Shown here in pieces: positions 27,101-37,400 of a stretch of DNA of 64,000 nt (its first letter is position 1; the number at the start of each line of letters is the position of its first letter). The stretch covers positions 43,542,251-43,606,250 of the forward strand of contig OX246745.1 in NCBI GenBank assembly GCA_945910005.1, given 5' to 3'. Source of the DNA: Isoperla grammatica. Taxonomy: Eukaryota > Arthropoda > Insecta > Plecoptera > Perlodidae. The position numbers and the translations under genes were made by a program. The notes beneath the pieces were generated by a model. The model ran no database searches, was not told where the DNA came from, and saw only the letters and a list, made by a program, of their open reading frames with translations.

Positions 27101-29543
27101 AGGGTAGGATGATATCATTATAGAGTGTTGCTTGCAGGTGCCATGCGTACAATGATCTCTGGAGCTGTGGGAGGGTAGGATGATATCATTATAGAGTGTT
27201 GCTTGCAGGTGCCATGCGTACAATGATCTCTGGAGCTGTGGGAGGGTAGGATGATATCATTATAGAGTGTTGCTTGCAGGTGCAGTGCGTACAATGATCT
27301 CTGGAGCTGTGGGAGGGTAGGATGATATCATTATAGAGTGTTGCTTGCAGGTGCAGTGCGTACAATGATCTCTGGAGCTGTGGGAGGGTAGGATGATATC
27401 ATTATAGAGTGTTGCTTGCAGGTGCCATGCGTACAATGATCTCTGGAGCTGTGGGAGGGTAGGATGATATCATTATAGAGTGTTGCTTGCAGGTGCCATG
27501 CGTACAATGATCTCTGGAGCTGTGGGAGGGTAGGATGATATCATTATAGAGTGTTGCTTGCAGGTGCAGTGCGTACAATGATCTCTGGAGCTGTGGGAGG
27601 GTAGGATGATATCATTATAGAGTGTTGCTTGCAGGTGCCATGCGTACAATGATCTCTGGAGCTGTGGGAGGGTAGGATGATATCATTATAGAGTGTTGCT
27701 TGCAGGTGCCATGCGTACAATGATCTCTGGAGCTGTGGGAGGGTAGGATGATATCATTATAGAGTGTTGCTTGCAGGTGCCATGCGTACAATGATCTCTG
27801 GAGCTGTGGGAGGGTAGGATGATATCATTATAGAGTGTTGCTTGCAGGTGCCATGCGTACAATGATCTCTGGAGCTGTGGGAGGGTAGGATGATATCATT
27901 ATAGAGTGTTGCTTGCAGGTGCAGTGCGTACAATGATCTCTGGAGCTGTGGGAGGGTAGGATGATATCATTATAGAGTGTTGCTTGCAGGTGCCATGCGT
28001 ACAATGATCTCTGGAGCTGTGGGAGGGTAGGATGATATCATTATAGAGTGTTGCTTGCAGGTGCCATGCGTACAATGATCTCTGGAGCTGTGGGAGGGTA
28101 GGATGATATCATTATAGAGTGTTGCTTGCAGGTGCCATGCGTACAATGATCTCTGGAGCTGTGGGAGGGTAGGATGATATCATTATAGAGTGTTGCTTGC
28201 AGGTGCAGTGCGTACAATGATCTCTGGAGCTGTGGGAGGGTAGGATGATATCATTATAGAGTGTTGCTTGCAGGTGCAGTGCGTACAATGATCTCTGGAG
28301 CTGTGGGAGGGTAGGATGATATCATTATAGAGTGTTGCTTGCAGGTGCCATGCGTACAATGATCTCTGGAGCTGTGGGAGGGTAGGATGATATCATTATA
28401 GAGTGTTGCTTGCAGGTGCCATGCGTACAATGATCTCTGGAGCTGTGGGAGGGTAGGATGATATCATTATAGAGTGTTGCTTGCAGGTGCAGTGCGTACA
28501 ATGATCTCTGGAGCTGTGGGAGGGTAGGATGATATCATTATAGAGTGTTGCTTGCAGGTGCCATGCGTACAATGATCTCTGGAGCTGTGGGAGGGTAGGA
28601 TGATATCATTATAGAGTGTTGCTTGCAGGTGCAGTGCGTACAATGATCTCTGGAGCTGTGGGAGGGTTCATCTTTTGGGTGGTCATATTCCCGGCTGATG
28701 TTGTCAAGTCCAGAATTCAAGTGTCGGGATTGAGGTCGTCCTTCGGAACCGTCTTGGTGCAGATCTACAGACAAGAAGGTATGAGATAGTACCATTATGA
28801 TGCTGCGTTATCTTTGGGCTAAGATCCTTTGTTCGCCCCGCTGCCTTCTTACTTGGCTACATTGCACTGGGCTGCGCGCCTTATTTTAAATAGTGAAACA
28901 TTGGTATGTTTTTGTCTTACACTGTATTATGTAGCTACTTTGCAGATGATAACTATGTACTCTGACTAATATTTTACTTTTTTTATAATCAGGTGGACGG
29001 GGGGGTGGGGGGTGGTAGGGGTTCGTACTTAGATACTTAAGAATAATAACTGAATGCTGGGCCCGGGGAAGAATAGGCCCAGAGTGACTCTGCTAGTCGT
29101 AAGAGGCGACGAAAGGAGACCCTGTCCCCTACCCCCACCCCCCTCACCCCTCTGTCCCACTGAAGATTTCTCCTCCCACTTGGTCCTGCCTCCCTTGCTG
29201 TCCTCCCCTTATGACGACTCCCGCGATATAGATGGTTTCGATTAGGTTGACGTCATGTGACCTAAGCTGTCGAGTACGTCGTTAAACACCACCAATCACA
29301 ATAATAAAGTGGAACGAGAAGATAATGGAGGCAGACTAAGCTTGGAATACTGGCAAACAATACTCCAGAGGAAGTAAAGTAAGAGACTGTTTCGATAATA
29401 TCTTGCAATGCTTTTGTATTTCAGGTGTTGCGGCCTTGTATAATGGACTGAAGCCCACATTAGTTCGCACCATCCCAGCCACAGCTACTTTGTTCCTTGT
29501 TTACGAATACACTAAGAAACTTTTGCACCACGTATTTGATTAA
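5914..29543 (+). CDS. SLC25A15: Mitochondrial ornithine/citrulline carrier, SLC25A15 (ORNT1)-like, five exons recognised
   Basis: A member of the mitochondrial carrier family, expected in the inner membrane, where ORNT1 exchanges cytosolic ornithine for matrix citrulline in the urea/arginine pathway. Exons 5914-6183, 6266-6421, 6985-7165, 28629-28778 and 29425-29543 join in phase to 876 nt (291 codons and a stop). Vertebrate ORNT1 is about 301 residues, so roughly ten N-terminal residues are missing, presumably on an unrecognised upstream exon. All three carrier repeats show the P-x-D/E-x-x-K signature: PLDTIKVKMQ, PTELIKCQLQ and PADVVKSRIQ. The stretches NVAENSVLF, AREMPGYFFFFGGYE and VRTIPA align with the family's substrate-contact Glu, Arg-Glu and Arg. 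The third intron is 21.5 kb and almost wholly a 71-bp minisatellite derived from the acceptor and head of the following exon. The carrier identity is secure; ornithine specificity follows from the closest resemblance. Confidence 0.9.
6119..6230 (+). repeat. Exon-end duplicate inside the following 82-bp intron
   Basis: The exon segment beginning tcttgtttgccggg (6125) is repeated at 6198 as tcttgtttgccggt, and the similarity continues through a tatgatgtctgc-like word with a few mismatches. The offset is 73 bp. The intron (6184-6265) is only 82 bp, so a large part of it is a diverged copy of the exon it follows. Confidence 0.65.
6266..6421 (+). CDS. SLC25A15: Carrier exon B (start of second repeat)
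   Basis: Acceptor tctgttgttgcag at 6265; exon of exactly 52 codons in phase 0, ending GTG before the donor gtacgc. It encodes LSNATSGCLAAFFSSF, then TLCPTELIKCQLQAM, the signature of the second carrier repeat, and a short matrix-loop segment rich in Gln. Confidence 0.88.
6422..6984 (+). other. Carrier intron, 563 bp
   Basis: Bounded by gtacgc and ctgttccag. It holds a G-run near 6580-6592 and otherwise AT-rich unique DNA. No gene or known repeat is seen. Confidence 0.7.
6985..7165 (+). CDS. SLC25A15: Carrier exon C (end of second repeat)
   Basis: Acceptor ttcgtctgttccag; donor gtacaa after phase 1. It encodes VKIGPIQLTQRIIQRDG, then GLFRGLGSTIAREMPGYFF and FFGGYELSRELL. The Arg-Glu before MPGY and the aromatic run are typical of ornithine carriers. 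The next exon must supply two bases to complete a Gly codon, and the exon head at 28629 does so (gt). Confidence 0.9.
7166..7510 (+). other. Unique 5' part of the 21.5-kb carrier intron
   Basis: Starts with the donor gtacaa and shows no exon. It ends where the 71-bp array begins (about 7511-7516). The frame stays open for a while past the donor but without carrier similarity. Confidence 0.6.
7511..28628 (+). repeat. 71-bp minisatellite, about 298 units, each carrying a splice acceptor and an exon head
   Basis: The exon-head word starts at 7543 in the first unit and at 28629 in the real exon. The interval is 21,086 bp, which is 297 periods of 71 minus one base. A unit with a 1-base deletion (catgcttcaatg, near 8830) accounts for the missing base. 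Each unit consists of 37 nt matching the start of the carrier exon at 28629 (gtgcagtgcgtac through gctgtgggagg) and 34 nt that begins gtaggatgat and ends gttgcttgcag. Two main variants alternate (gtgccatgcg and gtgcagtgcg). A gggcggg variant is limited to about 8700-18300. From about 20,200 the variants follow a three-unit (213-bp) order. Blocks near 18.3-22.7 kb and 24.3-28.6 kb match with an offset of 5,964 bp (84 units). Confidence 0.97.
28629..28778 (+). CDS. SLC25A15: Carrier exon D (third repeat, source of the 71-bp unit)
   Basis: Uses the acceptor of the last array unit (ttgcttgcag at 28619-28628). It encodes AVRTMISGAVGGFIFW, then VVIFPADVVKSRIQ, the third-repeat signature, and QIYRQEG. 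The first 37 nt are identical to the exon-head part of the gtgcag variant of the array; the sequence diverges at gttcatc, where array units read gtaggat. Donor gtatgag, phase 1. If any upstream array acceptor were used without further splicing, translation would meet a TAG at the gggtag of that unit. Confidence 0.9.
28779..29424 (+). other. Last carrier intron with G-rich tract
   Basis: Bounded by gtatgag and gtatttcag. It holds a G-rich stretch at about 28994-29021 and a C-rich stretch at about 29125-29160. Most of the middle is a probable dispersed repeat, listed separately. Confidence 0.7.
29055..29310 (+). mobile_element. Possible SINE-like dispersed repeat
   Basis: The words agtcgtaagaggcgac (near 29095) and acgtcgttaaacacca (near 29276) resemble sequences I associate with a dispersed repeat in many invertebrate genomes. 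The piece has no coding potential and sits inside an intron. The assignment rests on memory of those words only, and the boundaries are approximate. Confidence 0.35.
29425..29543 (+). CDS. SLC25A15: Carrier exon E (C-terminus)
   Basis: Acceptor ttgtatttcag; 119 nt completing a Gly codon, then 38 more codons and the stop TAA. It encodes VAALYNGLKPTLVRTIPATA, then TLFLVYEYTKKLL and a short tail. The Arg in LVRTIPA aligns with the third-repeat contact residue of ornithine carriers. Confidence 0.9.
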
Positions 29544-30045
29544 AAAATAAGCTATTCTCACGAATCTTTAAGAAAACTTTGGATTTATCAGAGACACGTT
29601 TTGGAGACTGAAAATCACAATGTTTTTTAAACTTCATATTGAAGAAAAATGAGCATTTCATATTTCTCTCTGAGACTACCATTGTTAATCATTATAGCTA
29701 CCTAACTACGTCCATATTATAATATTTTATCCATTTTGCTTGAGAAAATGAGTCAAATATCTTCTTTGTATGTTATGTTTTATCTGAACAAAGTGATCGC
29801 TTATTGTTATGTATTAGTTTTATATGTTTTGTTTGTACACTGGTACCTTGTTTAATGTTACAAGATTTTGCAAATATGTTAAGAGAAAATTGTCATGGAT
29901 GAAATCATGACAATCGTATTTAATAGTTAGTGTCCTCATGTTTGAAAGCATTATGATCCTTTGAAATTATATTTATTATTTGTAACCATTTTTCATTGAC
30001 CAAGTAGAAATTGAAATAAATAGTTTAGTACATTCACAGCTTATG
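29544..30045 (+). other. 3' untranslated region of the carrier gene
   Basis: AT-rich sequence following the stop codon with no further coding signal. It ends shortly after an AATAAA hexamer at 30015-30020. Confidence 0.6.
30015..30020 (+). terminator. Polyadenylation signal AATAAA
   Basis: A canonical hexamer about 470 bases past the carrier stop. It fits the end of that transcript; no closer canonical hexamer was noticed. Confidence 0.55.
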
Positions 30046-30212
30046 TTTATACTATATTGTCATGTTTTTATAACCAAGGAAATAATAAAACATAATAAAA
30101 CATGAACACTTATGTTTTCAAAAACATCCATATACTGCTTCACTTTATAATTAGATGATGCGTAGCAAAGCGGAGTGAATCCTTCAATTAAACTCGACGG
30201 CTTTTTGTCGGA

Positions 30213-30270
30213 GTGTGTGCGTGTGCGTGTGCGTGTGCGTGTGCGTGTGCGTGTGCGTGTGCGCGTGTGT
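30213..30270. repeat. GTGTGC microsatellite
   Basis: About nine tandem copies of the hexamer gtgtgc/gtgcgt with minor variation. It lies between the two genes, next to sequence (ggatttggctgaaatttg) that resembles a dispersed repeat. Confidence 0.9.
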
Positions 30271-30689
30271 AAAATTTTGTTCGTCGCGCACAGGTCAAAC
30301 GGCTTGACGGATTTGGCTGAAATTTGAAGTGACCACTCGTGACAAAACGAGATGCAGTAAACAGAACAATCCATCAAGATGCCAACCTACAAGAGATTAG
30401 TTACTGAAAAAAAGGCTTTTTATGCGATTGGGTAGCGATGACGTAGTTACCCCCACCACCGCTCACTTGCAAGCGAAGCAGCTCCTGTCAGACGCATGGA
30501 AGCGCCTAGTTTTCGACTTTTCATTCATACGACTACATTAGCCTATATAAGAAGAACAATTGGTTGGCTTCGACCGGAATTAATTTCTGGCAAGTCGTTG
30601 AATCTAGTAACAACCAGTCGCAGCAGCTTCACAGGACAAGCAAAATGGTGTTTTGAAAGCACCGCCACTGTCAAAGTTATTCGCTGCGG

Positions 30690-31000
30690 AGTGGTTATTC
30701 CCACGATTATCGTGGGACGAACACACGATTATCGTGTCACCATAATCGTGAGAATAGTCTTTTCACTAAGCGTAAGCTATTTCCACGAGTGGCTCGTGGA
30801 CCTAAAACTCGTGCCCGCTACTCGTGGCGATAGCTAGAGCGAATAGCCTTTGGTCACAGATAACTAATTAACTTGCGTAAAGTTAATTAGTTATCTGTGC
30901 TTTGGTTTGCTTCGCGCGTCACTATTGGCACGAGTCCCGTGGCACGATTCACTCGCGGAAATAGCTAAACTATTCCCACGATAATCGTGGACGAGACGAG
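30690..31000. mobile_element. Fold-back / inverted-repeat element next to gene 2
   Basis: The left half (about 30696-30873) and right half (30881-30999) are imperfect reverse complements: ttcccacgattatcgtggg and gctatttccacgagtgg on the left match cccacgataatcgtgg and cactcgcggaaatagc on the right. At the centre is a perfect 19-bp stem. Several shorter near-palindromes (cacgattatcgtg) repeat inside. This looks like a fold-back or MITE-type element, ending about 70 bases before the proposed start codon of gene 2. Confidence 0.65.
30855..30899. repeat. Perfect 19-bp hairpin, 7-nt loop
   Basis: cacagataactaattaact (30855-30873) and its exact reverse complement (30881-30899) flank the loop tgcgtaa. 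It is the centre of the surrounding fold-back element. Confidence 0.9.
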
Positions 31001-31069
31001 CCCATGTCCAGACAAAGGTCCAGACATAACCTATGTCAACCTTACCGCATCAGCTGCAGTATAATAACA

Positions 31070-31475
31070 ATGCCGTCTGTTGTAGGCCAACCTGTAGAGG
31101 GCCTTTTCGCTCAATATAAACATCAAATAAGTGAACTTTTAGTTGTGGGACTTGCCAATAAACTCGATGAAAACGAAATTAACCGACTGCTGCAAGCAGC
31201 AATGAAAAGGTCCAGATCTAGGAACCTATGGCCGACTCTTCTCCAAGACTCTAGGAAGATATACACTAGTAAACTGCCGATGTTTGTTTCCATCATGTCC
31301 ATAATTATAGCTTGTACAGTGTTTATCTCTTCAATTATTAGTTACGGAGTACTCACCTATCACAAGCAATCATACAATGTAGTTGCTAGAAATGTTCAAG
31401 ATCTCATTCATCCAATGATGCAAGTGTTGAGATATGTCACAGTACCAGTGATTAGAACATTCCCAAGATTAACAG
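31070..31475 (+). CDS. Gene 2 exon 1 (N-terminus and membrane segment)
   Basis: Encodes 135 codons plus one base, ending in ...IRTFPRLT before the donor gtgagc. The hydrophobic stretch FVSIMSIIIACTVFISSII is the only membrane segment. The residues before it include a Leu-rich helix-like part (ISELLVVGLANKLDENEINR). Confidence 0.65.
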
Positions 31476-34400
31476 GTGAGCTTATTCCAAAATGTTTTAA
31501 GGCTTACTGCATGACTTCTTTTTGACATTTTGATGTGTACACATGCGAAGTTAAATTAGCAGCTGACTGTGTCTATCACTAGGAGGTACGTATACCACAG
31601 CGTTTAATTCGTATTGACTCAACACGGGTTGATTTGAAAACGATTTGAACATCTTGATATAGCCTACACCGAGAATTCAACTCGATTCGCGTTTGTGTCG
31701 ATCTGCCTTCCTAAGCAGATTGACTTCAGTATTGCGGTTTGAAACTCCTTGATATAGGCCTAGGCCTACCGGTACATCCCAATACGGATCGACACAGCCT
31801 TCCACTGCTTCTTTTGAACGGCGACTTGGGGAGATGGCGGTAAAAATGGCGGTATAGCCTATACGATAGGCCTACTTCCATTTTTATACACAAACTACAC
31901 AAAACAAATACAAACAATCCACGCCCACCAAATAAATTCAAGTGTACAACAACAACAACAATTCAGATCGAATCAAAGTTGGGTTGAGGAGAGCGCTTCG
32001 AATGTCCGTCGTATACACTCGCATTTCAATACGTGTTCAACCAAACCGTATTCACTCAAAACGAAATGAAGGCTGTGATATACGTGGTGTGTATGTGATC
32101 CACACAGGCATCTGCAGGGGGGGGGGGGGGGGGGGGCAAGGGGAGGAGGGCAGACTGGCCCACCGGGCAAATACCCGGTGGTCTGGCCTGTTTGCCCACC
32201 GAAGTGGTCTGTTGCTCAAGCAAGAGCTACCGAAGTAAAAGTGCTTAACTAAGTCGGCTCCTGTATAAACGAAAGACAATAGCTATGCATGATACAGGCC
32301 AGGCGGCTATTTTATCTTACGCTGTGTACGACTCCCCAGCTGCATGCAACAGGCACCTTAAATAATTTAACATCAATAGTTATAGAAGGTGACCATGAAT
32401 TACTTCACACAACAACTTCAACTTCACTCAACAACTTCTTTCAACATTCTAAGTTACCATCAGTAACAAGCAGATCTACTACAGATCAAACCATAGCAGA
32501 CCCTTGCATATGACAGAGGGTAAAGAGAAAACTAGATTCCATACTGTTGAGTACTAACCTACTATTGTTAGCTAATAGTGTAATATTGTGAAGAAATACG
32601 GTTAGACTTCGCCTCAGGACAGATGTAATTGCCTTGACTAGCATGGGGTGCGTAGCTGATGTTTAGCTTTGCGGCTCAGTCTTTCCCTAGTCTTGACCAG
32701 GATCGGTATTTTGCAGGGATGGATCATGGTGAATTGTCCTCAAGGAAATACACAGAATACAAATAAACAAGGGTTACTTGTATTGTACTTACAAAAACTA
32801 CCCTAATGGTCATTAGTAAACTGTACCATTGTGAGCAAAAGTGCGTGGTCAACTTTTATCTGCTAACTGCCCCGATCTATGAATCAATGCCACTCCATCC
32901 TACCCTTTAACAGCGGCCTGGCACAGTGATTGGGTCGATCCTCCGATCCACGCTGTCCTCGGTTCTATCCGCCCGGTCTGCTGTCCTCGGTTCGATCCCC
33001 GTCCCGCTGTCCTCAGTCTTCTCCACGCGAAGCCGTCTTCTTCCAACCACTTCACTTGACACTCCCAGCGATAAAGACCTTGAGCCGGTCGACCACTACT
33101 CCTTGTATTTTCCTCCCACTTTTCCATTTCCTCATGTTTCCAAATTCAGAATCAACACGTGCCTATTGTGCAAGATCACCCGAACACCTCCAGCCGATTA
33201 TCGTTTCCACTTCCTTGTCTGGCTCCCATTACGCTGACTCCTGTTTTTACATGTTTCTGTCTCCATTGCCCGTCCAGTATAAGTGTTGAAACCCCTGACG
33301 TATGCATTCCAAGTAGTGTATGCATAATGATATTGATTGCACTTATCCACTAGTTTGGCTATTTTATTAATAAAATAGCATAGAGAATCCAGAAGAAAAA
33401 CCATGCAATGGTCCTATTCTTCACAATATCACATTAAGTTACTTATATCTACTGAATGTTTTTTAATAGAACAACATAGAATGCACATTTAACATCTTTT
33501 TTCCAGCACTGTATGACGAAAGCTGTTTGTTGGCAAACCCATTCTCCAATTATCGAAAAACAGATTGCTGGCCGTGTACTGGAGTTTATAGTCCTATAAT
33601 TTTAACAAAACCTGTTGAAAACCCTCAAGTTTGGCAGCCGTATTCAGCATATCCATTTCTTATGAAGGTGAGCATGATGAAGTGTATTTTATGCTACGTA
33701 ACTTATTTACTCTTTATATACATAGTATTCATAGATAGCAAGAACGAAGATCATGATCAATAAACATGTTACTAGGAGAGAGGGGTGGGACCTCAGAAAG
33801 TGGGTAGCTCATTGATAGATGTGTACATAATGATGAGAAGACAAACTGGAGGTCTTGATCACTTTTTGAAAGTGATCACTCTTAAGTTGAATTATCTCAG
33901 TTTAATTAATAATCATCTCGTGTAGCCTATTTATTGTATTTACTGTCAAACGACAAGTGTTCAATACAATATACTGTATGTGTAGTGTTCTTGTTCAGGG
34001 ATCGATAGGATGCACTGGGATGCACTATTGAATAATACTATTAAAGTAATATTAAGATGTTTATTAGAACAATGGATATTACGACGTGCTTACTAGACGC
34101 CATGGTCCGAGCTCCGTGCCGGATGTCGTGTTGATGACGTCGTACATCCGGACTACACTAGTCAATATACATATACATGACATCTCCCCTTTTAGCTTTG
34201 ACAATACTTAAATTACATAACAAAATCCTTAAACTTAGGAGGAGCCTTCACACTACGGGTGGGTCTAACACTGACACACATATACAGGTTGAGCTTGTGG
34301 TGGTAAAGATGGTGTGTTTATCACCTCCTTAGACTCTTCATCATCAACATCCTCACTGTTATTCAAAGGTGGGGGATTGTTACAAACTCTTAGGTCGCTT

Positions 34401-37400
34401 CTATTGCGCCTGTACATGTGAGTATTTTGAGAAACAATGTATGACCTTGGTGCATCATGTTTTGATACAACTTGTGCCTTTTTCCACTGTCCTTGTTTGC
34501 GTAGGAGAACACTGTCACCCGGAAATAGTTCTGGCAAAGGTTTAGCACCCTGATCATAGTAATGTTTTTGAACAGACTGATTATTTAAGAGTGTTTCCTT
34601 TACATTTCTTTCTATTTTGGGCTTAAGAGCATGATGTGTCATAGGAATCTTACTACGCAATCTGCGACTCATCGGCAGTTGTGCCGGAGAAGCATCTATA
34701 CCCTGAATGGGAGTATTTCTGTACTGCAACAATGCCGTATACATATCCTCCCCAGCCTCCAAGGATTTTTTTAGTATTGACTTGGCCGTTTGAGCGGCTC
34801 GTTCAGCCAAGCCATTGGACTTTGCATACGTGGGACTTCAGGTGATAACTGCGAAGTCCCATGCTTTGGCAAACTGATTGAATTCAAAAGAATTGAACGG
34901 CATATTATCACAACAGAGGGATTCCGGAATACCATAACGAGCAAAGAAGGATTTTAGAACTAAAATAGTTTCTTTGGCTGTCTTGCCATGAGTTTTAACC
35001 AACTCAATCCACTTAGAATACGAGTCAACAAGAACTATATAGTTCACTCCCTGAAATTCTAGGTAATCCGTTGCAATATTTTGAAATGCCCTGTCAGGAA
35101 TTGGACGTTGATACATTGGTTCCTTTACATTGGCATTATGAAACCTTTCACAAATTTCACAGCGAGAAACCATGTCCTCAATCTGTTGGGCCATTTCAGG
35201 CCAGTATAGCAACGATCTAGCTCTATTTTTACATTTAACTATACCTAAGTGACCTTCATGGATGGACTCCAACATTTTCCTTCTCATAGATAGTGGTACA
35301 AGTAACTTTTCTCCCACAAAAAGTAGGTTGTCGGAATCTGAAATTTCAGAGCGAAACTTCCCATAAAATCTACTCTCTACAGAGGCGTCTTTAATATGCA
35401 ATGGCCAACCATTCTTATGATACCACAACACTTGCTGTAACACAGGATCTTGTGCAGTGGCCTCTTGAAATTCTAACCTCTTTTCAGGGCTTACTGCCAA
35501 GTGTTTTGACACTACATGCACCACCGTATCCAGTTCCAGATCATCGGTCACTTTATCTTTAAGAAAAGCTCGGGAGAGTGTGTCCGCAATGAACATAAAC
35601 TTTCGAGGGACGAAAGTTACGGTATAATCATAACGAAGACACTTAAGAAGCATGCGCTGCAAGCGACTCGGGACTTTCCCAATGTCTTTCTTTACTATGA
35701 CTTCTAAGGGTTTATGATCAGACTGAATTTCTACTTTACGTCCATAGCAATATTGGTGAAACTTCTCTAGGGAATAAGCGATGGCTAACATTTCTTTTTC
35801 AATTTGCGCATAATTGCCTTCTGCATCTGTCAAAGAACGAGAAGCATAGGCGATGGGATGTCCTTCCTGTAACAGGCATGATCCAATACCGTGCATTGAA
35901 GCATCGGTCTGAATAACCACAGGTTTGTTTACATCAAAGAACTTTAAAGTTGGCGTGTTACATAGGTTTTGCTTTAAATTCACAATAGCCTTTGTGTGTT
36001 CGTCACCCCACACCCACATTGTCTTATCTTTTAGAAGCTCCCTGAGAGGTGCTGTCATCTCCGATAACTTTGGAAGGAATGACCCTACATTCTTTCTTCC
36101 TTTGAAGTGGGGGTATCCATTTTAACTATGGCCCTAATCCTATCTGGATTAGCTTCCAACCCCTTACTACTTATGATGTGGCCCAAGTAATTTACTGAAC
36201 TGACTCGCAGCTGAAACTTATCCGGGTTGAATTTGACATTATATTCTCTAGACCTCTTAAGAACTTGATCAAGGATCTTATCGTGTTCTGCTTCATCTTC
36301 CCCTGATATGATTAAATCATCAAACACTACCTCTACCCCTTTAATGTCCCCAAAGATTGAAATCATTTTCTTTTGGAAAACCTCGGGAGCCGATTTTATT
36401 CCAAACGGAAGCCTATTAAATCTATACCTCCCAAATGGTGTATTGAAACAGCAAAGGTCTGCACTGGATTCGTCAAGTACCAGCTGCCAAAATCCAGAAC
36501 GTAAATCAATGCTAGAAAATACACACTTACCATTCATGCGGGATGCTACATCCTCTACTGTCGGAATGGTGTGGTGTTCACGTTTTATAGCTACATTCAA
36601 ATCCTTAGGATCTAAGCATAGGCGGATATCACCATTTTTCTTTTCCGCGATTACTAGACTACTAACCCAACTGGTAGGCTTGTCTACTTTAGACACTACT
36701 CCTTCCTGTTCTAGTTTGTCCAGAGTTTCCTTTAATCTAGGTTGTAGGCCAAACGGCACTTTTCTTTGAACATGCACCACTGGATTAACATCCTCATTCA
36801 CCTCAATATGGTGGGTACCAGGAATTTTTCCCAACCCTGTAAACACATCTTGGTATACTTCTACGAGTTTAGCCTTATTTAGACCAATGGTTACATTTTC
36901 AACACGTTTTACAATATTCAAATCTTTACAACCTGATAATCCCAGTAGTGGCTGAGAACTTACACCAGAGACTACATAGTCAAGTGATTTCTGGCAGTCT
37001 TTATAACTACTTTGGAGGTTAGTTTTCCCCCTAACTTTTACTCTATGATTCCCATAAGAAACCAACACAGTATTTGTCTTTACCAATGTCTTTGGACATG
37101 TGAGCTTGTCATAGACTGTACCCGGTAGAATGTTCACTTCGGCCCCAGTGTCTACTTTGAATTTTACCTTTACATCTCCTATATCTAGGGTAGCATACCA
37201 TGCACCCTCACGTGTTGATGAAATCTCGGAGATGAAGTACTCTTCATACTGTTGCTCCTCCATCACCATGTCGGCTTTGGCTTCATTTTGCAACGCCCCT
37301 TCCTGTAGTTCACGAACCTGCATCTTCTGCTTGCGACAAACGCTCTTGAAGTGGTTAGAACCGTTGCAGTTAAAACATTTCATTCCATATGCCGGACACC

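Noticed and set aside
7511..28628. CRISPR array
   Set aside because: Units are contiguous with no variable spacers, the host is a eukaryote, and the unit is an intron-exon junction.
31942..32279. Overlapping short open frames around the G-run in gene 2 intron 1
   Set aside because: They are low-complexity products of the homopolymer, in an intron, without family resemblance.
32911..33000. A functional tRNA gene
   Set aside because: A-box- and B-box-like words are present but no cloverleaf is apparent and the spacing is off; a tRNA-derived repeat is more likely.
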